Source of the DNA: Cellulomonas sp. SLBN-39
Lineage (GTDB): Bacteria; Actinomycetota; Actinomycetes; Actinomycetales; Cellulomonadaceae
Direction: 5' to 3'
Length of the DNA stretch: 64,000 nucleotides
Assembly: GCF_006715865.1 (NCBI RefSeq)
Contig: NZ_VFOA01000001.1
Span: 558,001-622,000, forward strand
Part shown: positions 46,127-55,348 of the stretch, piece by piece
Position numbering within the stretch: the stretch's first letter is position 1
Layout: each line of letters starts with the position of its first letter
Notes under the pieces: model-generated
The model's database searches: none
Told to the model about the DNA's origin: nothing
Seen by the model: only the letters and a program-made list of their open reading frames with translations
Made by a program: the position numbers and the translations under genes

Positions 46127-46978
46127 TCAGCGGGTGCGGGCCGCGAGCGCGGCGGCGTACAGGTCCCGCTTGGGCACGCCGGCGATCTCGGCGACCTCCG
46201 CGACGACCGCCTTGAGCCGTTCGCCGCCGTCGACGCGTGCCAGCACCTCGGGCACCAGGTCGGGCACGGTCGCACCGGTGGGGGCGGGCGCCCCGCCGAC
46301 GACGAGCACGACCTCGCCGCGCACCTCGCCGGCGTGCGCCCACGCGGCCAGCTCGGCGAGCGGTCCGCGCCGGACCTCCTCGTACGTCTTGGTCAGCTCG
46401 CGGCACACGGCCGCGGGCCGGTCGGCGCCGTAGGCCTGGACCATCGCGTCGAGGGTCTCCGCGACCCGGTGCGGGGCCTCGAAGAAGACGGCCGTCCGGC
46501 GCTCGTCGGCCAGCGCGGCCAGTGCGCGCGCCCGGTCGCCGGGCCGGCGGGGCAGGAACCCCTCGAAGCAGAACCGGTCGGTGGGCAGCCCGGACAGCGC
46601 GAGCGCGGTGAGGACCGCGCTGGGCCCCGGCGCGACCGTGACCTGCAGCCCCGCGGCCACCGCCGCCTGCACCACGCGGAAGCCGGGGTCGGACACGGCG
46701 GGCATGCCGGCGTCGCTGACGACGAGGACGGTGCCGCCGCCCGCGACGACCTCGAGGAGCTCGGCGGTGCGGCCCTCCTCGTTGTGCTCGTGGTGGCTCA
46801 CCACCCGTCCGCCGATGGTCAGGCCGAGCCGGGCGGCCAGGGCGCGGGTGCGGCGGGTGTCCTCGGCGGCCACGACGTCGGCCTCGACGAGGAGGCGGCG
46901 CAGGCGGGCGGAGGCGTCCTCGACGTCGCCGATGGGGGTGGCGGCCAGCACGAGGCGGCCCCGGGTCTCGACGGTCAC
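46127..46978 (-). CDS. rsmI: 16S rRNA (cytidine-1402-2'-O)-methyltransferase
   Basis: The 283-residue tetrapyrrole-methylase-fold enzyme uses SAM to methylate C1402 of 16S rRNA. LVLAATPIGDVEDASAR, VVAAEDTRRTRAL, VVSDAGMPAVSDPGF and GEVVLVVGG are family motifs. The frame is open to 47044, but the GTG at 46978 matches the family start and lies six bases after CAGGCT. It is divergent from pmt, a conserved actinobacterial pair. Confidence 0.95.
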   Translation of the reverse strand: MTVETRGRLVLAATPIGDVEDASARLRRLLVEADVVAAEDTRRTRALAARLGLTIGGRVVSHHEHNEEGRTAELLEVVAGGGTVLVVSDAGMPAVSDPGFRVVQAAVAAGLQVTVAPGPSAVLTALALSGLPTDRFCFEGFLPRRPGDRARALAALADERRTAVFFEAPHRVAETLDAMVQAYGADRPAAVCRELTKTYEEVRRGPLAELAAWAHAGEVRGEVVLVVGGAPAPTGATVPDLVPEVLARVDGGERLKAVVAEVAEIAGVPKRDLYAAALAARTR

Positions 46979-46984
46979 CGCCCC

Positions 46985-46990
46985 AGCCTG
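46985..46990 (-). promoter_or_regulatory. -10-like hexamer CAGGCT, rsmI
   Basis: Six bases before the GTG at 46978, in the 94-bp divergent region shared with pmt. Confidence 0.4.
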
Positions 46991-47060
46991 CCACCCGGCC
47001 GGGCCGGCACCGCACGGCACGGCACGCTGCGTGCTCCTCGGCACGCACGGCCTTCACCCC

Positions 47061-47066
47061 TACCAT
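47061..47066 (+). promoter_or_regulatory. -10-like hexamer TACCAT, pmt
   Basis: Six bases before the GTG at 47073, which supports that start over the out-of-frame ATG inside the hexamer. Confidence 0.5.
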
Positions 47067-47072
47067 GGCCGG

Positions 47073-48899
47073 GTGCCGCCCACCGATGCCGAGCGCGAGC
47101 CGGAGCGCCCCGCGCCGGCCGGCGCGGAACCGACGAGCCCTGCCCCGCACCCGGGGGACGCCCCCGCGCCCGGAGGGCCGGCCGAGCCGGGACGTCCCGG
47201 CGCCGGCGGCTCCCCCGTCGACGTCCTCGACCCGCCGACCGGTCCGACGCCGGACGGGTCGGCCGCCGGGGCCGACACCGACGAGCCCGAGCCGGTCACG
47301 CGCACGAACCTGCTGCGCCGCCTGCTGGGCGAGGACGCGCTGACCCTCGACGCGACGCCCCGCGCCCGGCTGACGGGGTGGCTGTGGGCGCTGGCCGTCA
47401 CGGTGCTGGCCGGTGTCCTGCGGTTCTGGGACCTCGCGCGCCCGCACGAGCTGGTGTTCGACGAGACGTACTACGTCAAGCAGGCGTTCTCGCTGCTCAC
47501 CCTCGGGTACGAGGGCGCGTGGGGCGAGGACGCGAACCCGGCGTTCGCCGCGGGCGACACGAGCCTGCTCGGCACCGACCCCGAGTACGTGGTCCACCCG
47601 CCGGTGGGCAAGTGGATGATCGCGCTCGGCATCCGGCTGGGCGGCGGGGTGGAGTCCTCGTTCGCGTGGCGGTTCGCCGCGGCGGTGTGCGGGACCCTCG
47701 CGGTGCTGATGGTCGCCCGGATCGGGCGGCGGCTGTTCGCGTCGACGGCGTTGGGCGCCACGGCCGGCCTGCTGCTCGCCGTCGACGGGCAGGCCATCGT
47801 GCACTCGCGGATCAGCCTGCTCGACCCGTTCCTCATGTTCTTCGTCCTGGCCGCCTTCGGCGCGCTCGTGCTCGACCGGGACCAGGCGCGCCGACGGCTC
47901 GCGGCCCGCACGGCCGACGCCCTGGCCGCCGCGCCGGGCGTGCTCGCGTGGGGCCCCGGGCTCGGCCTGCGGTGGTGGCGCCTGGCCGCCGGCGTGCTGC
48001 TGGGCCTGGCGATCGGCACGAAGTGGTCGGGGATGTACTTCCTCGCGGTGTTCGGCGTCATGGTCGTCGTCTGGGACGTCGCGGCGCGCCGCACGGCCGG
48101 CACCCGGCACTGGTTCTGGTCGGGGGTGCTGCGCGACGGCGTGCCCGCGTTCGTCACGATGGTCGGCACCGCCGCCGTCGTCTACGTGGGCACGTGGTGG
48201 TCGTGGTTCGCGTCGCCGCAGGCGTGGGGCCGGCAGTGGGCGGTGGAGAACCCCGACCAGGGCGTGCCGTGGCTCCCCCCGGCGCTGCGGTCGCTGTGGC
48301 ACTACCACGAGGACATGTGGCGCTTCCACAACGGCCTGGAGACCCCGCACTCGTACGCGGCGCACCCGCTGGGGTGGATCGTGCAGTGGCGGCCCACGTC
48401 GTACTTCTACCCGTCCGAGGTGTCGTCGCTCACCGGTGAGGCCGCGCAGCAGGCCTGCGGGGCGGACGCGTGCTCGCAGGCGATCCTCGCCCTCGGCAAC
48501 CCGCTGCTGTGGTGGGCGGGGGCCGCCGCGGTGCTGGTGGCGCTGTTCTGGCTGGTCCGCTACCGCGACTGGCGCGCCGCCGCGGTGCTGTCCGGCATCG
48601 TCGCCGGGTGGGCGCCGTGGTTCCTGTACGCGCACCGCACGATCTTCACGTTCTACTCCGTGGCGTTCGTGCCGTGGGTGGTGCTCACGCTCGTCTACGT
48701 GCTGGGCCTGCTCATCGGCCCGCGACCCGACCCGGCGCGGCGGCACGAGGTGCGTGCGCACCGGCGGGCCGTCGTCGCCGTCGGGGTGTTCGTGGCCGTC
48801 GTGGTCGCGGTCAGCGCGTTCTTCTACCCCGTCTGGGCCGGCTGGGTCGTGCCGTGGCAGCAGTGGCACATCCGCATGTGGCTGCCGACGTGGATCTGA
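47073..48899 (+). CDS. pmt: Dolichyl-phosphate-mannose-protein mannosyltransferase (GT39)
   Basis: The 608-residue membrane enzyme transfers mannose from polyprenyl-phosphate-mannose to Ser/Thr of exported proteins. A disordered Pro-rich N-terminus (about 75 residues) precedes the first helix. The catalytic loop WDLARPHELVFDETYYVKQ has the conserved DE pair. HPPVGKWMIALGIRLGG and the long extracytoplasmic loop with YHEDMWRFHNGLETPHSYAAHPLGW are actinobacterial Pmt features. The Thr/Pro linkers of the secreted proteins at 12491 and 44115 are plausible substrates. Confidence 0.95.
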   Translation: MPPTDAEREPERPAPAGAEPTSPAPHPGDAPAPGGPAEPGRPGAGGSPVDVLDPPTGPTPDGSAAGADTDEPEPVTRTNLLRRLLGEDALTLDATPRARLTGWLWALAVTVLAGVLRFWDLARPHELVFDETYYVKQAFSLLTLGYEGAWGEDANPAFAAGDTSLLGTDPEYVVHPPVGKWMIALGIRLGGGVESSFAWRFAAAVCGTLAVLMVARIGRRLFASTALGATAGLLLAVDGQAIVHSRISLLDPFLMFFVLAAFGALVLDRDQARRRLAARTADALAAAPGVLAWGPGLGLRWWRLAAGVLLGLAIGTKWSGMYFLAVFGVMVVVWDVAARRTAGTRHWFWSGVLRDGVPAFVTMVGTAAVVYVGTWWSWFASPQAWGRQWAVENPDQGVPWLPPALRSLWHYHEDMWRFHNGLETPHSYAAHPLGWIVQWRPTSYFYPSEVSSLTGEAAQQACGADACSQAILALGNPLLWWAGAAAVLVALFWLVRYRDWRAAAVLSGIVAGWAPWFLYAHRTIFTFYSVAFVPWVVLTLVYVLGLLIGPRPDPARRHEVRAHRRAVVAVGVFVAVVVAVSAFFYPVWAGWVVPWQQWHIRMWLPTWI

Positions 48900-48920
48900 C
48901 GGGGCGCTGAGCCTCCCGGC

Positions 48921-50381
48921 TCACCACCGACCCTGCGGGGAGCGGTGCCAGCGGAAGCCCAGCTGGTCCCAGTGCCGCCCGTGGGCGGAGAGCCGGTCGA
49001 GGAAGCCCTCCGTGCCCCGCCGCTCCGGCGCGCTCCACGCGACCTCGGCGACGGCCGCCAGCCGCGGCAGCAGCATCGTCGTCAGGTCGTCCAGCGAACG
49101 CAGCGTCTCCGTCCACACCGCTGCTTCGACGCCCTCGACGGCCTCCGGCGGCAGGCCCTCGACGAGGGTGGCCGGCTCCCAGTCGTAGGCGTCGAGGAGC
49201 TCGACGTGCCCCGCCCACTCCAGCCCCAGCGGGTACCCCGGGTGGTACTTCATGTCCAGGTACACCCGCGACCCCGGCGAGAGCAGGATGCGCGCACCCC
49301 GCCGGGCGGCCTCGACGAACGGCGCGGGGTCCTCGCGCGTGTCCCAGTACTGCACGACCGTGCCCGGCGGCAGCCCCTCGACGCCCGCGACCTCCTGCCA
49401 GCCGACGACCGTCTTGCCGTGCGCCGTCACCGCCGCCGCGGCGGCCCGCACCAGCCGCCCGTACTCGTCGTGGTCCATGGTGAGGACCTCGTCGCCGCCG
49501 ATGTGCACGTGCTCGCCCGGCGTCATCTGCGCGAGGTCGCCGAACACGTCCGCGAGGAACGCGTGCGTGGCGGGCAGGTCGTCGTGCAGGCGGCTGAACC
49601 CGACGTCGATGCCGAGGTACTCCTCGGCCGGCTCCCCCGACGGCGTCAGCTCGCCGTACGCGTGCAGGGCGGCGTTCACGTGCCCCGGCACGTCGATCTC
49701 CGGCACCACGCGCACGCCGCGGGCCTCGGCGTACGCCAGCACGTCGTCCCAGTCGGCGCGCGTGTAGTGCCCGCCCGGGTCGCCACCCACCGACCACGAC
49801 GACGACCGGCGCACGAGCTCGGGGCGCGACGGCAGGTCGATGCGCCACGCCTGGTCGTCCGTGAGGTGCAGGTGCAGCACGTTGAGCTTGTAGTGCGTCA
49901 TCATCCCGAGCAGCACCTTGAGGTCCGCGACGGGCACGAAGTGGCGGGCCACGTCCAGCGAGAGCCCCCGCCAGCCGTACCGGGGCGCGTCCTCGACCCG
50001 CACGGCCGGCACCTCGATCCCGCCGTCAGGCAGCTCCACGACGAGCTGCCGCAGCGTCACCACCGCGCGGACCAGCGCCTGCGGCGTGCGGCCCTCGAGC
50101 AGCACGCGCCCGGAGCCGACGACGACCCGGTAGGCCTCGTCGCCGTCCGGCAGGTCGTCCGCCAGCCGCATCCGCACGACCCCCGGGGCGTCGAGCTCGG
50201 CGTACCGCACCTCGACCGCGTGACCGGTCACCCGGCCGAGCAGGTCGGCCGTGAGGACCGCGTTGGGCAGCAGCTCGGCGTCGGCGTCGACGACCACCGT
50301 CGTCGTCGGTGTCACCAGGAACGGCGCCTGCGCCAGCTCCTCGACGACGAGCGGTGCGGGCACGACCGGGACGACTGGCAC
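48921..50381 (-). CDS. Glycoside hydrolase family 20 beta-N-acetylhexosaminidase
   Basis: The 486-residue enzyme has a GH20b N-terminal domain (VVVDADAELLPNAVL, about 25-125), then the catalytic barrel: YGWRGLSLDVARHF, LNVLHLHLTDDQAWRI, VPEIDVPGHVNAAL and HVHIGGDEVL, the last holding the catalytic Asp-Glu. WSAPERRGTEGFLDRL is the typical end. It removes terminal GlcNAc/GalNAc from chitin- or wall-derived sugars. The GTG at 50381 follows AGGAG with a short four-base spacer. No signal peptide, so probably cytoplasmic turnover. Confidence 0.92.
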   Translation of the reverse strand: MPVVPVVPAPLVVEELAQAPFLVTPTTTVVVDADAELLPNAVLTADLLGRVTGHAVEVRYAELDAPGVVRMRLADDLPDGDEAYRVVVGSGRVLLEGRTPQALVRAVVTLRQLVVELPDGGIEVPAVRVEDAPRYGWRGLSLDVARHFVPVADLKVLLGMMTHYKLNVLHLHLTDDQAWRIDLPSRPELVRRSSSWSVGGDPGGHYTRADWDDVLAYAEARGVRVVPEIDVPGHVNAALHAYGELTPSGEPAEEYLGIDVGFSRLHDDLPATHAFLADVFGDLAQMTPGEHVHIGGDEVLTMDHDEYGRLVRAAAAAVTAHGKTVVGWQEVAGVEGLPPGTVVQYWDTREDPAPFVEAARRGARILLSPGSRVYLDMKYHPGYPLGLEWAGHVELLDAYDWEPATLVEGLPPEAVEGVEAAVWTETLRSLDDLTTMLLPRLAAVAEVAWSAPERRGTEGFLDRLSAHGRHWDQLGFRWHRSPQGRW

Positions 50382-50602
50382 GAGGCTCCTCGCGAGGGAC
50401 GGGACGGGGTCCGCGAGGGGTGCGGACCTGGCACGCGCAGGGCGACAGCGCCCGGCACGCAACCTACTCGTCGGACAACTCCCGCGGGCGTGTTCCGTGG
50501 GCCTGTCGTCCTTCTCGACGCGCGGACCTGCCCGAACTGCCCTAGTTTTCTTCACCGCGGGGCCCTCACCCTCCGGGCCCACGGACAAGGAGCAACGGAC
50601 AC

Positions 50603-50869
50603 ATGACCGTCAGCGGCATCATCAGCGCCATCATCGTCGGCGCGATCATCGGCGCCCTCGGCCGCCTGCTCGTCAAGGGCAAGCAGAAGATCTCGATCAT
50701 CGTGACCATCCTGCTCGGCATCGTCGCGGCCCTCATCGGCACCTGGCTCGCCCAGATCGTCGGTGTCGCGACGACCGACGGGATCGACTGGATCGAGATC
50801 GTCCTCCAGGTCGCGCTCGCCGCCGTCCTCGTGGTCGTCTACACCAGCGTCGCGGGCCGTCGTTCCTGA
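50603..50869 (+). CDS. GlsB/YeaQ/YmgE-family small membrane protein
   Basis: The 88-residue protein has three hydrophobic helices with the family pattern IISAIIVGAIIGALGRLLVKG, then LGIVAALIGTWLA and ALAAVLVVVYTSV. Relatives are called transglycosylase-associated or stress proteins; the function is not established. The ATG follows AAGGAG at ten bases. A strong hairpin begins 32 bases after the stop. Confidence 0.88.
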   Translation: MTVSGIISAIIVGAIIGALGRLLVKGKQKISIIVTILLGIVAALIGTWLAQIVGVATTDGIDWIEIVLQVALAAVLVVVYTSVAGRRS

Positions 50870-50900
50870 CGACGCGACGCACGCACCGGGCCAGTCCCGG

Positions 50901-50940
50901 CACGACGAAGGGCCCCTCTCACGAGGGGCCCTTCGTCGTG
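50901..50940. terminator. Perfect 18-bp bidirectional terminator
   Basis: Arms 50901-50918 and 50923-50940 enclose TCAC. The stop codon of the convergent gene (50919-50921) lies in the loop. Confidence 0.85.
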
Positions 50941-51665
50941 GGGCGGCTCAGCTCGTTCCAGCCGGCCAGCGCCCAGGTCTCGAGCGCGTCCCGCCGGTCC
51001 ATCAGCTCGTCGTCACCGCCGTCGTCCGCGCCCTCGGCCAACGAGGTGGGGCTGCCTCCGGCGCGTGCCAGCTCGTGCCACGCCGTCCGCAGGTGCGCCG
51101 GGAGCTGATCGGTGAGCTCCGGGTACGTCGCCAGGTCGTCGGGGAATGCCGAGGCGAGCAGGAGCAGCGCCCGCTGGACGAGCGCGGGCTGCTGCTGCCA
51201 GGCCTGGAGGAGGGGGGACAGCGCCTCCCCGACCGCCACCCGGACCCGCGGGGCGAACGTGCCGTCACCGACGGCGACCTCGCGGAGGAACGACAGCGCG
51301 TTCACCCGGTCGGGGTGGTCCAGGTCCGCAGCGATCCGGGCGAGGAACGGGACGCAGGCGGGCGTGGCCTCGTAGACGGTGCCCTGGTGGTGGACGTTGC
51401 CCCACAGCTCCCACCAGGCCTCGAGCCGCACCGGGTCGGTCCCGAGACTCACGGCGAGCAGCAGCGACGGCACGTCCGCCGCCGGGCCGTACGCGTGGTG
51501 GAGATCGCCCCACGGGACGGAGCCCAGGCTCCGCGCGAGCTCATGCCGGGTGGCCGCGCTCACCCCTGGACGGGCCGCGAACCGGATCGTGCGGGCCTCA
51601 CCGCGGCGTCGGCTCACGAAACGTTCGAAGCCATCAGGTCGTGGTGGGTGCTGCCCCAGGTCCAT
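50919..51665 (-). CDS. Hypothetical HEAT-repeat-like protein
   Basis: The 248-residue soluble, mostly alpha-helical protein has a segment (WGNVHHQGTVYEATPACVPF, about residue 95-115) that I recall from HEAT-like hypothetical proteins of actinobacteria. Paired helices follow to the end. No catalytic motif. The ATG at 51665 with GAGAGGCG upstream is preferred over the in-frame start at 51899, which would lie inside tRNA-Ala. Its final codons form one arm of a terminator. Function unknown. Confidence 0.65.
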   Translation of the reverse strand: MDLGQHPPRPDGFERFVSRRRGEARTIRFAARPGVSAATRHELARSLGSVPWGDLHHAYGPAADVPSLLLAVSLGTDPVRLEAWWELWGNVHHQGTVYEATPACVPFLARIAADLDHPDRVNALSFLREVAVGDGTFAPRVRVAVGEALSPLLQAWQQQPALVQRALLLLASAFPDDLATYPELTDQLPAHLRTAWHELARAGGSPTSLAEGADDGGDDELMDRRDALETWALAGWNELSRPTTKGPS

Positions 51666-51809
51666 GGCGTCGCCTCTCGGGTGATCGGCTCGGCCGGCGC
51701 GACCGACTCCGCCGGAGGCTACCGATGTTCGCGACGAACCCCGACAACGCCTCAGGCCGGACCCCTGGGGGATCCGGCCTGAGGTCGATGTCCTGCGACA
51801 TCGCTTTGC

Positions 51810-51884
<75 letters not shown>

Positions 51885-51965
51885 GCGAGCGGGGTTCACA
51901 CTAGCAGGCTCAGAGCCGTGTCGACGAACCGGTCCGCGGGCGCCGCTCCTCGGCCCGCGTGCAGG

Positions 51966-53237
51966 TCACTGGCCCGCGGCGCGACGCCGGGCGAGGACCG
52001 CGTTGAGGTCGATGCTGCCCGTCGTCTCGGCGAGCGGCTCCGCGGGTGCCGAGGCCCGCGCGTCGGGCTCCTCCTGCGTCGGGCGCTCGGCCGTGGACGC
52101 CGCCACGTCCTGCTCGTCCATCGGGCGGGGCTCGCGCCGTGGCGCGGGCGCCTTCATGGTGTACGTGGGGCGCGGCACGGGGACCGGCGACCACGCCTCG
52201 GCGTCGTCCTCGGTCGTGGCGGCGTCGGCCCGGGCCTGCACCGGGTCCGGGACCGCCGGGGTCGGGGCCGACAGCACCGAGCGGCGCACCACCGGGGTCT
52301 CGCCCGTCGCGTGCCGCACGGGCCCGCCGCGCTCGCCGCGGTCGGTGACGATGCGCGCGAACACCTCCGTGCGGTCCTCCGAGGGACGCACGGCGTGCCC
52401 GGTGACCAGGGGGACGGGCGCCTCGTCGTCGGGAGCGACCTCCGGCTCGGCCGGCTCCGCCGTGCGCGTGCGCTGCACCACCGGGGTGGCACCGCTGCGC
52501 GGGCCCTTCCGGCGCGTGTCCTTGCCGGTGCGCTCGTCCGTCGCGCGCGTGACGGCGGCCGTCGCGCCCGAGCTCGTCGCCACGGCGGGGATCGCCCCCG
52601 TGCGGGGACGCACCACCGGCACGGCGCCCGTGCGCGGCCGCGTCGCCCGCTCCTCCTCGCGGGCGATCGTGGCGGCCCAGCCCGCGTCCGCCGCGCGCCC
52701 GGCGACCACGGCACGACGGCCCAGCCCCAGGACCGCCGCGAGCAGGCCGGTCGGCACCGCACCGGCGGGCCAGCCCAGCGACGGCACGGCGACGGCGGCG
52801 ACCCAGCCGACGACGGACGCGATGCCGAGCAGGGTGGCGAGCAGGCCGCGGCGCCGCGCGGCGGCACCCCGGCGCGCCGCGGCGGCGGCCCGTGCGGCAC
52901 GGGCCTGGGCGAGGCGGCGCGCCGCCTCGGCGGAGATGCGCTCCTCGGTGGCGTGCGGTCGGTCCACGGTCGTGCCTCCTGTCCCCTCGCCGGCGCCGAG
53001 CGCCGGCAGCCCTGCCCGCAGCGCCAGCAGCGCAGCGGTGCTCGCCCCCGACGCACGGGCGGCCTCCGCGGAGCGCTCCTGACGCCCCGTGACGGCCACC
53101 ACGCGCAGACCCGCCGAGAACCGGTCGTCCGCCCGTGCCTCCACCAGCTGCTGCCGGTGCCGCAGCCGGTGCGGCACCAGGTAGGCGACCCACAGCACCG
53201 CCAGCGCCAGGGCGCCGAAGCCTGCGGTACCGTCCAC
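51966..53237 (-). CDS. glpR: GlpR/SepX-like membrane receptor of the gephyrin-like protein Glp
   Basis: The 423-residue protein has one N-terminal helix followed by a basic patch (GALALAVLWVAYLVPHRLRHRQQL), a cytoplasmic segment, two central helices (about 135-180, GLLATLLGIASVVGWVAAVAV) and a long disordered tail with TGAVPVVR, SGATPVVQ and TGETPVVR motifs. In Corynebacterium and Streptomyces the homologous GlpR/SepX recruits Glp to division sites (established elsewhere, recalled). Location downstream of rimJ and glp supports this. The GTG at 53237 lies six bases after TACCGT; a GTG at 53267 is the alternative. Confidence 0.8.
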   Translation of the reverse strand: MDGTAGFGALALAVLWVAYLVPHRLRHRQQLVEARADDRFSAGLRVVAVTGRQERSAEAARASGASTAALLALRAGLPALGAGEGTGGTTVDRPHATEERISAEAARRLAQARAARAAAAARRGAAARRRGLLATLLGIASVVGWVAAVAVPSLGWPAGAVPTGLLAAVLGLGRRAVVAGRAADAGWAATIAREEERATRPRTGAVPVVRPRTGAIPAVATSSGATAAVTRATDERTGKDTRRKGPRSGATPVVQRTRTAEPAEPEVAPDDEAPVPLVTGHAVRPSEDRTEVFARIVTDRGERGGPVRHATGETPVVRRSVLSAPTPAVPDPVQARADAATTEDDAEAWSPVPVPRPTYTMKAPAPRREPRPMDEQDVAASTAERPTQEEPDARASAPAEPLAETTGSIDLNAVLARRRAAGQ

Positions 53238-53243
53238 GACACG

Positions 53244-53249
53244 ACGGTA
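53244..53249 (-). promoter_or_regulatory. -10-like hexamer TACCGT, glpR
   Basis: Six bases before the GTG at 53237; it decides between two in-frame GTG starts. Confidence 0.5.
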
Positions 53250-53374
53250 GGGTTCCGGTGCCCTCACGCGCCGCAGGACACCGGCGTGTCGGACTCGACA
53301 CGCCCGTCATGCCCGGATGCTCCACACCTCCCCCGCGCACGGGCCCCGCGGCGGCAGCCCCGCAGGACGCGGCG

Positions 53375-53977
53375 TCACGCCGACGCGCGGCGCGCGTGCC
53401 ACCGGGCGACGAGCCCCTCGGGGACCTCCTCGGCGGTCAGGGCGAACGACCGGTGGTCGCACCAGCGGCCCTGGATGTGCAGGTAGCGCTCCCGCAGCCC
53501 CTCGTCGCGGAAGCCCAGCTTCTCGACGACCCGCAGCGACGGGCCGTTCTCGGGCCGCACGTTGATCTCGACCCGGTGCAGCGCCAGCGGGCCGAAGCAG
53601 TGGTCGGTCGCCAGCGCGACGGCCGTGGGCGTGATCCCGCGCCCCGCGACGTGCTGGGAGACCCAGTAGCCGATCGCCGCCGAGCGCAGCGACCCCATCT
53701 GGATCGAGGACACCGTCAGCTGCCCCACGAGCGCACCGGCGTGCTCCACCGCGAACGGCAGCGCCGAGCCGTCCCGCGCCTGCGCGGACAGCGCCCGCAC
53801 GAACTGCCCGAACGTCGGCCGCGGGCCGCGCACCGGCTCCGGGCTCGTCGCGTCCCACGGCTCGAGCCACGCCGCGTTCACCGCGCGCAGGTGCATCCAC
53901 GCGTCCTGGTCGCGCCGTTTGAGCGGGCGCAGCCGCACGTCACCGTCGACCAGCTCGACCGGCCACCCCAGCGCCAC
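53375..53977 (-). CDS. rimJ: RimJ-like ribosomal-protein/GNAT N-acetyltransferase
   Basis: The 200-residue GNAT protein has VRLRPLKRRDQDAWMHLR at the start, the acetyl-CoA region IGYWVSQHVAGRGITPTAVAL and RVEINVRPENGPSLRVVEKLGFRDEG. The family acetylates protein N-termini such as S5. The GTG at 53977 follows GGAGAGGA. It lies between glp and glpR in the conserved order, 33 bases after glp. Confidence 0.88.
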   Translation of the reverse strand: MALGWPVELVDGDVRLRPLKRRDQDAWMHLRAVNAAWLEPWDATSPEPVRGPRPTFGQFVRALSAQARDGSALPFAVEHAGALVGQLTVSSIQMGSLRSAAIGYWVSQHVAGRGITPTAVALATDHCFGPLALHRVEINVRPENGPSLRVVEKLGFRDEGLRERYLHIQGRWCDHRSFALTAEEVPEGLVARWHARRASA

Positions 53978-54010
53978 GTCAGTCCTCTCCGTCCCGTCCC
54001 CGCGACCACG

Positions 54011-55246
54011 TCAGCCCTCGAGCACGAGGCACGGCACCGGCTGCCCCGGGTGCACCGTCAGCTCCTGCTCGCCGACCACCGCCAGGGCGTTGGCGTGCGC
54101 CAGCGCCGTCGTCGACGGCGCACCCGCATCACCCAGGGGGGTCAGACGGTATCCCTCGTCGGGCGAGCCAACGACCTGCACCGGGACGAACTGCCGCAGC
54201 CCCGGCGGCGAGATCCAGCCGGCGTCCGCGACGGCCGTCACGGACGGGCGGAACAGCTCGACGTGACCGGCCATCGACCGCAGGGCAGGACGCACGAACA
54301 CCTCGAACGCGACCTGCGCCGCCACCGGGTGGCCGGGCAGGGCGAGCACCGGCACCCGCCGCTCGTCGTCACGACCCACCGCACCCAGGGTGCCGAACCC
54401 GTGCCGCAGGCCCGGGGTCATCGCGACCTGGTCCAGGCGGACCGCACCGAGCGGGCCCAGCACGTCCTTGACGGTGTCCTGCGCCAGCTCCGACAGCCCC
54501 CCGGTCAGCACGAGCAGGTCCGCGCGGACGAGCTGGTCCTCGACGGCCTCGCGCAGCGTGGCGCGGTCGTCGGGCACGATCCCGACGCGCACCGGCACGG
54601 CGCCCGCGTCGCGCACCGCCGACTCCAGGGCGTGACCGTCGGCCTCGAACACCGCACCGGGGCGGCCCCCGGACGTGGGCTCGACGAGCTCGTCGCCGAC
54701 GGACAGGATCACCACGCGCGGGGTCGGGTGCACCGGCAGCCGCCCGCGGCCCATCGCGGCGGCGAGCGCGACCTGCCGGGCGCCCAGGCGCGTGCCCGCC
54801 GTGAGCACGACCTCCCCCGCGCGCACGTCCGCACCCGCACCGCGCACGTGCTGCCCCGGCACCGCCGACCGCTGCAGGTGGACCCGGGCCGCCCCGCGGT
54901 CCGTCTCCTCCACCGGCACGACCGCGTCGGCCCCGAGCGGCAGGGGGGCACCCGACGCCACGAGCACCGCGGTGCCCGGCACGTGCCGCAGACCGGGGGC
55001 GTCGCCGGCGTGCACGTCGTGCGCCACGGGCAGGGCGGGCGGCCCGGCGCTGCCGCCGCCGGACGTGTCGTGCGCGAGGACCGCGTAGCCGTCTCGGGCA
55101 GCCACCGCCACGTCCGGCACGTCACGCGGGGCGACGACGTCGGCAGCCAGCACGCACCCCGTCGCGTCGTGCAGCACGACGTCCAGCGGGGCGACGGGAC
55201 CGACGGCCGCCAGCACCGCGGCCAGGTGGTCCTGCACCGATCTCAT
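54011..55246 (-). CDS. glp: Gephyrin-like molybdotransferase Glp (MoeA paralogue)
   Basis: The 411-residue MoeA-fold protein begins MRSVQDHLAAVLAAVGPVAPLDV, the Glp-type start, then VAARDGYAVLAHDT, VPVEETDRGAARV, VILSVGDELVEPT, VLTGGLSELAQDTVKDVL and LALPGHPVAAQVAFEVFV. Domain IV closes the protein. MoeA inserts molybdate into molybdopterin; in corynebacteria Glp instead acts in division with FtsZ and GlpR. The GG-x-S segment differs from the usual GGVSVGxxD form (SELAQD here), hinting at altered catalysis. It is divergent from 5-formyl-THF cyclo-ligase. The ATG is six bases after CAGAAT. Confidence 0.88.
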   Translation of the reverse strand: MRSVQDHLAAVLAAVGPVAPLDVVLHDATGCVLAADVVAPRDVPDVAVAARDGYAVLAHDTSGGGSAGPPALPVAHDVHAGDAPGLRHVPGTAVLVASGAPLPLGADAVVPVEETDRGAARVHLQRSAVPGQHVRGAGADVRAGEVVLTAGTRLGARQVALAAAMGRGRLPVHPTPRVVILSVGDELVEPTSGGRPGAVFEADGHALESAVRDAGAVPVRVGIVPDDRATLREAVEDQLVRADLLVLTGGLSELAQDTVKDVLGPLGAVRLDQVAMTPGLRHGFGTLGAVGRDDERRVPVLALPGHPVAAQVAFEVFVRPALRSMAGHVELFRPSVTAVADAGWISPPGLRQFVPVQVVGSPDEGYRLTPLGDAGAPSTTALAHANALAVVGEQELTVHPGQPVPCLVLEG

Positions 55247-55252
55247 GGGCGC

Positions 55253-55258
55253 ATTCTG
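55253..55258 (-). promoter_or_regulatory. -10-like hexamer CAGAAT, glp
   Basis: Six bases before the ATG at 55246 in the 102-bp divergent region. Confidence 0.4.
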
Positions 55259-55336
55259 CCTGCACGGGGGCGTGCGACCAGGTGAACGGCGCGCGGTGCA
55301 GGACCGACGGCCGAGACCCGGGCCCGACGGGTGCGT

Positions 55337-55342
55337 CAGACT
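55337..55342 (+). promoter_or_regulatory. -10-like hexamer CAGACT, cyclo-ligase gene
   Basis: Six bases before the ATG at 55349. The intervening GGGGG could also act as a weak ribosome site. Confidence 0.3.
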
Positions 55343-55348
55343 GGGGGC

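Noticed and set aside
47065..47343. ATG at 47065 as start of a protein at the head of pmt
   Set aside because: It is out of frame with the Pmt sequence; the GTG at 47073 is in frame and correctly spaced from TACCAT.
50382..50602. Stress-sigma (SigB/SigH-type) promoter before the GlsB-like gene
   Set aside because: A GTTTTC is present near 50545, but no matching GGGTA-type -10 lies at the right distance.
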